Shown: positions 55,351 to 64,000 of the stretch, piece after piece
How the letters are laid out: every line of letters begins with the position of its first letter
Position numbering within the stretch: the first letter of the stretch is position 1
Assembly: GCA_963573305.1 (NCBI GenBank)
Contig: OY754337.1
Location: 84,023,094-84,087,093 of the forward strand
Reading direction: 5' to 3'
From: Pyrrhosoma nymphula
Taxonomy: Eukaryota > Arthropoda > Insecta > Odonata > Coenagrionidae
Length of the DNA stretch: 64,000 bases
The notes under the pieces: model-generated
What the model saw: only the letters and a program-made list of their open reading frames with translations
Database searches by the model: none
What the model was told of the DNA's origin: nothing
Program-made: the position numbers and the translations under genes

Positions 55351-56572
55351 TAAGAAATTATTTCCCTACCTCCTTAATTCTCATCAGAAATATGTGCTAT
55401 TTTCCTCACTCCTTCCCCGATTGGCCTAGTTTCTTCTGATTGAAAGACGCTCTTCTTAATGAGGAATTAGAGATAAAGACTGAAATATTATGTAAAACCA
55501 CTAAACGCGTCTTTAGAAAATTTGTTGAAGTGGAAATTTGCCATTTCTCTTTGTTATTCGGAAAATTTCTGCTAAATCAAGCCAAAATCGCTATTGCGCT
55601 GTATGACACTACCACCAGATGCACATTTATGATGATCATAAAAAAATTTCAAATTATTTTACTGCTCCGGTTAATTTTTATTTTTGACTGTGACTGTGAG
55701 TTCTATAGTAATAAGTATCTTGCAATGGGAGAAACGCGATCGAGGTTGTTAAGTTTTTTTTACAATTAATTGGTAACTGACAGGTCTTTTGGAAGCTGAT
55801 TTCATTTCGATTTTTCCATGCGGAGGAGTTAATTTATGGGATTTGTGACTTTCGTACCTCACTCTTTTATATATATTTGCGTTACAGAATAAATAAAAAG
55901 GCTGCGACATTTGATTCGTAGACGGCCAATGACAAAAATTGGTAAAAATATCTTTAAAAGTCGCGGCTAGTTCCGCTGCGTTATGACTTCTTCGGAGGTT
56001 AATTTTTTTTTTTGTTTTAACTTATTTTAAAGATAGTAGTCCACTCATAGCTATGCTGCACTCGTAACAAACATAAAAAAGGGTTGTATGCTTATAGAAA
56101 ATGAACTAGAGAAAATGTCAGTGAGGTAGTTTGTTAATTTTGAGTGGAAATATGTGTTATGGTGAGGTTAGTAAATATTTTTGAGGACAGGGAAAAGGTT
56201 TCTATAATTTCAGGGAGTGATTATTCAGGAAGATAGGAGGACGAGAAAAGAGTGTTTAATGAGTGATAATTGTGGAATGGCCATGTTGTGTAATGAATTT
56301 TTTTGAGTGCTCTGTGAAGGTACACGGAAATTTAAGAGAGATGGAAGATCGTGACTGTCAATATTACATTTTAAAATGTTGTAAATGTGTTTGTCGGTTT
56401 TAACTCAATGACGGGAAAGACTGCAAATGGAGAATGAAGAGTATTAATTGATAACTGTACTTATCATTATTTTGAAATAATATTATCCCTTTATTGTTAT
56501 ATTAGCTGAATTACCCGGATCACAATTCCTTCATTATCTAGCATTGGGGTTTCTGATAAAATAAATTTTAGC
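55351..56572. other. Unassigned stretch
   Basis: A 109-codon frame (55440-55769) has no recognised motif. AT-rich. Confidence 0.4.
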
Positions 56573-57085
56573 TCTCTTACGTGAGTGAAAGTAGTTTTAA
56601 AAATGAAAAAAATAAACCGCTAAATAAAACCCAATGCTTAGTATTCTTAATCAGCTCTGCAAAATGAATTTTAAATGCGTTAAAGACCAAAATCTGGTTG
56701 CCAAGGAAATATGCTATTGTTGATTTCAGAGAAAAATATGCGTTTTTGCAGTTAAAAACGCCATTTTTAGTCAAATACGAATTGGAAAAAATAATTCATT
56801 GAAATAATCATAAACTTCATTTATGCAGCCATTTGATTTAAAAATCCTAACCCTCTATCTTGAGCGGAAGTAATTTTAAGAAGCCAAAAATGAAAGCACT
56901 GCACAAAACCCAATACGAAGCGTAGACCACCAAAGAAACCCCTTTTTGTGACCTTTTGGGGCCCTGAGATCTTCTTAAAATAGCCTATAAGTTTCCTCCT
57001 GCCTTGAACTATTAGCCAGCAAAATTTCAGCAGGATCGGAGTAAAACTTTTGTATAAAAGACAGACAAACATTCTTTTTTATATA
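56573..57085 (-). mobile_element. Dispersed Helitron-like repeat, copy 2
   Basis: Inverted copy of 16022-16570 over nearly its whole length, ending at the right in the complement of the AAAGAATGTTTGTCTG start. Confidence 0.55.
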
Positions 57086-58167
57086 GATTCACAATATTAA
57101 TCTCCTTACTTAGAGTTTAACAACTCTTGTTGTGAAATTAAACTCATTGTTTAGACTTTACTACGCTCTCGATTTTACTTTGAATCTTCATTAAAAATAT
57201 CTGACTATGTCTATTTATGTACGTGCAAAATTTGTGGTTTTGCTGTAAACATTCGATTTGATTTTCTCCTTAGTTTTGTCCTCTATTTTTTATCACTCAT
57301 CAATTTTCTTTTATACCTAATCCTAAAAGTGAATATTTGCGGATAAACTTAATTATTATTTCTTATTTTCCACACTATTATTTCCGACCATGGTTTTGGA
57401 ATGTTGAATCCGAAATGCTAAATTAATAATGAAATAAGAAATGAGTGATACTCTTGAGTGAAATAAGAAATGAGTGGTATAGTTTGTGGGAACTTATTTT
57501 GTCTTTATCGGTGAGCGAAACGCAAACAAAATATAACGTTAGTCACTTATCGCTTGCTTTTTTTTTGAACAGTTAAAAATACATTCCTTCACGTTTGAAT
57601 TCACGGCACAGACGTGAAAAAAACTTTCCGTTCCGTTGTGCAGAGAATGATCCGTTGTGTGTACGTGCCAAGTGTGGGAGAAAATGGAAGGGTGCAGAAT
57701 AGGACCCTTGGTGGATAGCTATGCCCATTTGGTCGTTGACATTTTGACTTTTCTACTCTAAGTATACCCTTGGGGTTGCGTTTTATCGGCCATTACCGAG
57801 GACCCCAGTGGACAATTCCACCTTCACCTGTGTCATTCGTGTCTCTGCTACGGATGGAATATTTCCTTTGTTTTCCGGATTGCACGCATGCATACGTGCA
57901 TGACCTACAAGCCGTTCCCTCCTCGGATGAATTGGCAGGTTGAATGCATCACTTTTCACAAAATGCGGATGGTGAAGAGGGGAATCAATAAATCTAAGAG
58001 GGTTTCTCGTCGATATGTGTGTCGAAACAAATCTTGTCGTGATATATTAATTATAATAATATATATAAGATAAGATATATTAATTATCATCAGGCATGAT
58101 TATGAATGGTACATCCTAACTTTTTATATTTTAGAAGCATTTCAACCAGCACTAAACATATGCTCAA
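57086..58167. other. Unassigned stretch
   Basis: No gene or repeat recognised. Confidence 0.45.
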
Positions 58168-58195
58168 GGTTGTTTGAGCGAGATATTTCCCTATT
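58168..58195 (+). repeat. MITE-1 tip fragment
   Basis: GGTTGTTTGAGCGAGATATT after TCAA, then unrelated sequence. Confidence 0.6.
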
Positions 58196-58404
58196 TTATT
58201 ACGATAATTTGCGAAAATTACCATAATTTACCTCAAATGAATGTTACTGTCTTATACCAATCTCTATTCCGCCATACTTGTTTCGATGTTCGGCGTATTC
58301 GGTAAAGATCACTTATCTGTGTGTAGGTACTTACCTACTTGTATTTATACTGTCGCATTTGTCAAATTTAGATATGTAAGCCGGGGTTAAAAATTAAAAA
58401 AAAG

Positions 58405-58562
58405 AATTGTTGTGCTTAAGACCACACGGGAGAAGTGTAAACTTCTATGGCGATATTCTGATAAATATAATATATAAAAAAAACTCAACTACTAGGAATC
58501 GATCCTGGGACTTTCGGTACGTAGGACGACAACTTAACCACTACGCTATCTTACTCTGTTTG
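58405..58562 (-). mobile_element. tRNA-derived SINE
   Basis: On the minus strand: A box TAGCGTAGTGGTTAAG, B box GGATCGATTCC, then the body also found at 32205-32262. The body ends at the left near an A-rich run on the minus strand. No target duplication located. Confidence 0.55.
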
Positions 58563-58841
58563 GGAGTGAGGGTTCTCTTGAGTTTATATTCGGCATGCTA
58601 AGCGTGACGTGAGAAAAAGAGCGTGACGCCCATAATCCGATTTACCGCCTGCAGAATTTTCTGTGTGTGGTACGCCTATAGAATGTTTACACTTCAATAT
58701 GCTCCGTGTTGCAATGAAACTCACATGATCTGAAATTTTCAAGTAATCTTAGCCTAGCGCACACCACGCCTAGCGTGTAACCACGGAGAGTGGAGTAGCG
58801 GTTCCCAACCTGTGGAACGGTACTAACACATGTATTAGTAC

Positions 58842-59393
58842 CATGGTTTGAGCGAGATAGTTACCTAGTCATAATGGAGACCATATTCGAATTAAATTTT
58901 TTAATTGCAACGCCTGTAAGAAGTATGAATTAAATATATTAACATTAACGGCGCAAAAATACAGATATATATGACAAAAATTCTCAGTAATTAAATAATT
59001 AAAGCTACATAAGTCTCTAACTTGACTCATTTTTTCCCACCGATCGGCTAAAAAGCCTTCAAAACAGAAGGTTTTTTTGATTCTGTAAAATTTACTGCGG
59101 TGAGTAATGGTTTAATGTTTATAAATAGTTGAGAAAACATACAAACTACACAACGTTTTCACAGTATGTAGGTGTTAGAAGTACATAATTCTTTCAATAT
59201 TCTCCCTCTGGAGCGCACAGCTGAAATCTATCCTATGTAAAAAAAAGCTAACATATTTGGCAAATTGCTCGAAAAGCAGTTAGGTAAGGGGTTAACATTT
59301 TGATATCATTGGAAATATGGGAGAGTTTTCTTTAAAGTGAGGCCAAATTCATCAAATTATAGGTGAAGTAATTTTTCGCTCAAACTGCCTCAA
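58842..59393 (+). mobile_element. MITE-1 copy d
   Basis: Full-length copy with diverged flanks (CC-ATGG tip at left, CTCAA at right instead of TTAA). Confidence 0.75.
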
Positions 59394-60600
59394 GTTCAAA
59401 CGAAGCCGCTGTTATAAATTAGCAATGGTGGTATTAAAAAAATAACTTGAATTTGTGCTATTTTATGGATACGTACTTTTTTACTGCATTTTCCCTTATC
59501 CCACCCCGAGGCTGTCAATTTTTTCGTGGGGAAACTAGCGCGGACAGGTAGGTATCTGTCTCGGTAGTATGACAGAGGACATTGCCTTTCACTGGCGCTT
59601 CTAATTTGAATTCCATGTGACAATTCAATCTCCTTAATCACGTTAATGTGAAAAATTAAGAAATCCAAAGTTGATACAAATGTAATTATGATTTTGGCAT
59701 TTTTGTTATCATATGAAAATATTGATATTTTAAAGAGTTTTTATCAAACTTTTGTTGGTGAAAAGTTATTTTTTTCAACAGTCGAAGCTGATGATACTAA
59801 GGTGTGTGTCATGAATATGCACATTTATATCATCTGTGAAATAGAAGTTGCAATGAGAATGCAAATCTGCGTCTAAATTTTTTAAGATGAAACGTAAACT
59901 TAAAATGAAGCTATAGGTATCCTACGTGCTTTACTTTTCCCTCCGGTGCTGTCCTCTCTAAGAATTTCCGTGAACTAAATGCCACAAAAGTTACGTGGTA
60001 ATCACTGCGCAGTTAGCGTCTATTCCTAAGGTCACTGCTCTGCCTATTATCCAAGCGAACGTTTTAGCGGAGATGAAAGAAATTTTCGAGGCTGCGAGAA
60101 AATGTTGAGAGACGAAGGTCGTATTTTCGCCACACGCAATATTCTTGACCACTTTTTTTTTCAAAGTGACTTATGCGAGAGACATCGTAATAACGGACCC
60201 TGAGAAAGCACTTTTTCCCTTCTAATTCTCGACGGGAGGCAATTTTCTCCTCTTTTCTTTGAGCTGAAGCGTTTTCTGTAGCCAGTGATAACACTTGGGA
60301 AAAGAACTCCTACTAACACGGAAGCCCCAAGGCGTTCACTAAGGAACTTGAGAGGGATCCTCCCTGGTGCTTGTAACTCGGAAGAAATTGGCTCGCTAAA
60401 AATTCCACGGCCTTCGGAGGGAAACACTTGTTGGGTGGTTATCGCTAATGTCGACGCTGTTAAATACTCTCGGGTGCTCTGGCGATAATTTCCACTTTAC
60501 CGTCACATTTATGATGTCTAATAGCTTCTGAATGTTTCATTTATGTTTCATTAGCAGCTTCCGTTCAACGAATGGAGTTTCGTTGGTTAAGGGAGGTGAG
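59394..60600. other. Unassigned stretch
   Basis: Frames at 60064-60488 on both strands have no recognised motif. Confidence 0.4.
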
Positions 60601-61358
60601 GTGGGAACAGGAAATTCTGGGAAAAAAGTAACATTGTGAATAAAATTGTACAACGGAAACAAGTGAAGATGGCCCTCCGATTAGTTACCAGTTTGGCCTT
60701 ATCCCAGCATGACATAGGAAAAAGATTTTTCGAAGTCATATATAAAATGCCAACAGATAAAATTCCTTTCATTAACAAAATGTCATATCAAATTGCGAAC
60801 TGTATACCAGGAGATAAATTTAAAGTCTCATTCTATAATCCAAATTGCTTAGATAAATTTCTGTTTAACTCTAAGTATAGATTTGACATGTTAGATAAAT
60901 GTGGTGTATATTCGGTAAAGTGTAATAGTCTAAATTGCTCAGATGTATACGTAGGTCAAAGTGGATGCGCTATCCGAACCAGAGTTAAAGAACACCGAAA
61001 TTGTTTACTTAAAGGAAATATTAGCTTCCAATTTGCCAAACACCTAACTGAAGAAGACCATCGAAGTGACATCATCCCGGAAGTCCTTCACTCACAATGA
61101 AAGGGGTGCAAACTGGATTATCTAGAAAATCTGGAAATAATTTTACATTACAAAAATCAAAAGTTGCGTGTGTTAAATGAAATGTTCCCTTCCCACTCTC
61201 CTTTCCTGACTTTACCTTTCCTTCCCCCCCCCCGTCCTACCATGACGAAAATCTTTAAACAATACTTCCCCCCCTCCCTTTACTTGGACCAGTCACCCAC
61301 TCTCCGCCCATTGGCTGCTCCCCCATCCTCTACTTCCCCTCCCCTACACCCTGACAAT

Positions 61359-61369
61359 GTATATAAGGG
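61359..61369 (+). promoter_or_regulatory. TATA box in PLE terminal repeat
   Basis: GTATATAAGGG precedes the hammerhead remnant by about 25 bp, as expected for the internal promoter of a PLE pLTR. Confidence 0.45.
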
Positions 61370-61389
61370 GCTCGTGGAGTAATATTGTC

Positions 61390-61416
61390 ACCTTGAGGAT
61401 CACTTGATTCGAAACC
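61390..61416 (+). ncRNA. Hammerhead motif remnant in PLE pLTR
   Basis: TTGAGGA (core with C to T change) and GAAACC (61411-61416) are present; stem II is weak. It links the endonuclease-bearing PLE to the hammerhead family in this window. Confidence 0.4.
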
Positions 61417-61640
61417 TAGGTCGGAATAATAAAAAAATATTGTAGATCATTACTAAGTGAATTTATTTACAAACCATAATAGGAAATTCGTTCAAAGAGA
61501 CCAGAAACGAGTGGAAAAATGGAATGCATTTTTCGTTGGAGGCTGTAGTTTCAACCGTCAATGCTGGAAACGTGTGAAACCTAGGATAACTCAGGGATAT
61601 ATATTTTTTTATATTTATAATATATATTTTCTGAAAGAAA

Positions 61641-62199
61641 TTAAGGTAGTTGGAGCAAAAAATCAATTGACCTAGAATTTTATGAATTTGACCGCATTTT
61701 AAAGAAAAAAACTCATATTTCTAACGACATCAAAATATTCACGCCTTAGCCGAACTACTTTTCAAGTAATTTGCCTAAATATACTTTTTTATATGGGATA
61801 GATTACGGCTGTGCGCTCCAGAGGGAGAATATTGAAAAAAAAATAGGAATTTTTAAAACGTAGATTTCTTCAAAAATCTAACGGTGTGGATTTTGTGCCT
61901 TTTCTCAACTATTTAAAAAAAATTAATCTATGGCTCACAGCAATAATTTTTACAGAATCGCAACAAATCTGCTGTTTTGAAGGCATTTTAGCCATACGGC
62001 TTGAAAAAATGAGTCAAGTTAGAGATTTATGCGGTTATATTTATTTAATTACTGAGAATTTTTGGTCATATATAACTTTATTTGCACCAATTAATATTAC
62101 AATATGTACTTCATACTTATTACAGACGCTGGGATTAAATTATAAAATTTGAATATGATCTCTCTATTATTACTAAGAAAATAACTCACTCAAACTACC
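61641..62199 (-). mobile_element. MITE-1 copy e
   Basis: TTAA at 61641-61644; right flank degraded (TCTTA). Colinear over about 555 bp. The 88-codon frame 61886-62152 is not conserved between copies. Confidence 0.75.
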
Positions 62200-62861
62200 T
62201 CTTAGAATTCCAAATGTTGTCTCGAAAACTTGAAAGATTATGAAGAATGATCGCAGGCTTTCCCGGCGTATTGTATCGTGGAAGGTTATTCGGGATTTCC
62301 ACCGGGTCAGGTTCTCCATTACGGCCTTAGGCCAGAAAACAGTGCGTCCGGCTTCTTCGTCGAGCAAGTTAAATCCATTTAATAGTTTTTATTTGCCTTG
62401 ATAAAATTATGAGTAGAAATAACCATGATAAACTTTTTCAAAAAGGTGAGAATTGATTGCAAGAACCCTAATCAGATATCAAAAGAAAAGATTTGTTACG
62501 AATTTGATATGGGCTATTGCATGAGATATTCTATGATTCTAGAACCTGGGATTCGGAGAAATAGGATGAGGGTATAGTGGAGAATATTGAGCAGTGGATA
62601 CGGAAATAACCAAGTTGGACAGGTGAAGGAGTCAAGATTTGGTTGGAGAAGAAAGAAAGTTGTTGGAGCAAGTTTGAAGAAGACAGGAAGTGTGAATGTT
62701 GGAGAATGTTAATGCCGCAATCAGTAGTTTTTATTAAAATTAACACCTACCTTGGAGAAAGGAAGGTGATGGTTACCTTAAGTTTTTGCTAACTATATAT
62801 GCTATTAATTAACCGGTTTTGTTAGGTTAAGATAGAAAATGTTAAGAATGATTTTCCTTCT
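62200..62861. other. Unassigned stretch
   Basis: No gene or repeat recognised. Confidence 0.45.
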
Positions 62862-63275
62862 TTAAGCATTCCGTTCCTCGGATTATTTCTCTCTTCAAAT
62901 CAGCATAATTTCTACCTATCTTCATCCCGTGTAATGTAAACGGCATGTTTTCTTTCCCTCGCTTTTCTCCGTTTACTCAGCATTATACACTCAGTAGCGG
63001 TCTTAAAAAACACCAGTCTTTGATTACTTTTTAAATCCACGTGTTCTTCTTCCTCCTAATCTTCTCTTGCAATTTTCCTTTCCCCCCACAATGCCTTGAT
63101 CTTATTTCTTTGTGTCACTTCCGTCCATCAATCATTCTCTATCCTTTTCCACGTCCACATGTCACACGCCTACAATCTCTTCTCATTCTCTCAACCCTAA
63201 GTCCACGATACGTCACCATACAATAGTACGATCTTTTTAAAACACCTCCATTCATATTTTTTTAACATCTCAATC
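62862..63275 (-). mobile_element. LINE-A-related fragment, strongly diverged
   Basis: On the minus strand degraded blocks follow the LINE-A order (LLYG, a C-D-M-W-T-W-K-R-I block, W-T-E-V). Many frameshifts; probably the oldest copy. Confidence 0.5.
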
Positions 63276-63344
63276 TGAAGTTACTTACATATTTTTCTCC
63301 AATACCTCTACCTCATTTATTTATTATTATTAGCGTATTCTCCC

Positions 63345-63905
63345 AAGAATGGAAGACGTTAAGCAAACAACTCAATCAAGATTTCTTCGGTTTCTTCTTG
63401 TTGCTCCAATAGGCTTTCATTCTTTCCGAGTGGGCTTGTTTTCGTTCTTCCGACCACTTCGGTCTATATTGTTTCTCCTTTGGTTGCACTGATTTAACTT
63501 CCCATTTGTTTACTTTGTGTGTGAAGGTGTCTCTTTCTAAAATATCTGTTGCACATATGTTCGCGTTTTTGAGGTCCTTTCGAAGTTCTTCTAGCCAAGG
63601 TGTTGAATTCTTGAGTGAGGTTACATAATCTAGAATCTTTTTGTCAATCGATTTTCTGGTAGTCTACTGAGATGACCAAAGAATCTCAATAGTCTTTTAT
63701 TAATGTCAAATTCAATGTTTGAAAATTTTTCTGTTGTTTTGATTGATTGTAGCCTGTAACCGTCTTGTGTATATCTTGCTCCTAGGATTTTTCTGATGAT
63801 CTTCCTCTCTTGTTTTTTGATTTCTTTCAGTTATTTTTTTCTGTTAAGTGTCAGTGTTTCGCTTGCGTAAAGGACTGCTGGTTTTATTAGTGTTGTAATG
63901 CCTCA
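63345..63905 (-). mobile_element. LINE post-RT fragment, third lineage
   Basis: Minus strand: ITTLIKPAVLYASETLTLNR, EIKKQERKIIRKILGARYTQ, FDINKRLLRFFGHLSRLPEN, then after a frameshift near 63630 DYVTSLKNSTPWLEELRKDL and, at the end, a KWSEERK block. This is the thumb/linker region of an RTE/Jockey-like LINE distinct from LINE-A and LINE-C. One stop interrupts it near 63840. Confidence 0.7.
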
Positions 63906-63929
63906 TATATACCTCATTTATATATACAA

Positions 63930-64000
63930 AAAAGAATGTTTGTCCGTTTGTCTGCCTTTCATACAAATCTACAGTTTTATTCCGATTCTGCTGAGGTTTT
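63930..64000 (+). mobile_element. Dispersed Helitron-like repeat, copy 3 (cut by window edge)
   Basis: AAAGAATGTTTGTCCGTTTG and TACAAATCTACAGTTTTATT match the start of 16022-16570. Confidence 0.6.

Larger units (their letters stand above)
60636..61440 (+). mobile_element. Penelope-like element: GIY-YIG endonuclease, 3' UTR, pLTR
   Basis: The plus frame 60636-61097 encodes the C-terminal part of a PLE protein. It has a linker rich in F/Y/N/K, then a GIY-YIG endonuclease: CGVYSVKC and DVYVGQSG carry the two signature strands, CAIRTRVKEH the Arg helix, and FAKHLTEEDHR the later part. PLEs use this nuclease to nick target DNA for reverse transcription. A TGA at 61098-61100 interrupts the frame, but the same frame continues with CKLDYLENLEI and runs on to 61382, so it is probably a single nonsense change. 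The RT domain is missing (5' truncation near 60600). A CT-rich UTR, TATATAAGG (61361-61369) and a hammerhead remnant follow. Confidence 0.8.

Noticed and set aside
50858..62152. Frames within MITE-1 copies that look alike
   Set aside because: The reading frame is not preserved between copies; similarity is from shared DNA.

Overview
This looks like an AT-rich, repeat-dominated piece of an arthropod (probably insect) nuclear genome. There are no operons or bacterial-style gene runs. The only convincing coding signals are short exon-like pieces and decayed retrotransposon ORFs, and almost everything recognisable is mobile DNA. I cannot name the species. The insect guess rests on the mix of CR1-like, RTE/Jockey-like and Penelope-like (PLE) retroelements, tRNA-derived SINEs and TTAA-flanked MITEs, and is an inference.

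Host-gene candidates are few, all on the + strand: a promoter/first-exon candidate with a perfect NRF1 palindrome (2601-2612) and a consensus splice donor at 2979; a strongly coding-like terminal exon (about 11636-11883) with a polyadenylation signal at 12343; and a 36-codon THAP-like first exon (23617-23724) with a YY1-type site upstream and a GTAAGT donor. They may or may not belong together; no linking exons were found.

The most striking content is a set of Penelope-like insertions carrying hammerhead-ribozyme motifs. Four of them (3095-3311, 12533-12964, 13484-13697, 22278-22743) share one architecture: inverted arm, short loop or spacer, second arm, then a unique tail of about 33-48 nt on one side only, all bounded by 11-13 bp target-site duplications. 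Further copies lie at 9640-9864, 15541-15999, 17064-17600 and 32740-32935. A 5'-truncated PLE with a GIY-YIG endonuclease ends at 60636-61440. At 17013-17670 a perfect 34-bp inverted repeat encloses TA microsatellites that hold three such insertions.

Layout: 0-10 kb has RTE-like and CR1-like LINE pieces, one LINE nested in another, a promoter candidate and a PLE palindrome. 10-25 kb has SINEs, the terminal exon, PLE foldbacks, a run of hairpin MITEs and another nested repeat (19.6-22.3 kb), and the THAP exon. 25-42 kb has LINE fragments, a 1.45-kb TIR element, a SINE with clean target duplications, and a hAT element (35616-36717) with an 8-bp target duplication and a MITE inside it. 42-46 kb is mostly unassigned. 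46-64 kb has more copies of the TTAA MITE family, an intact LINE 3' ORF, a Jockey-like LINE split by a MITE, the PLE endonuclease, and LINE/Helitron-like fragments at the right edge.

All family names come from motif reading, not from database searches.
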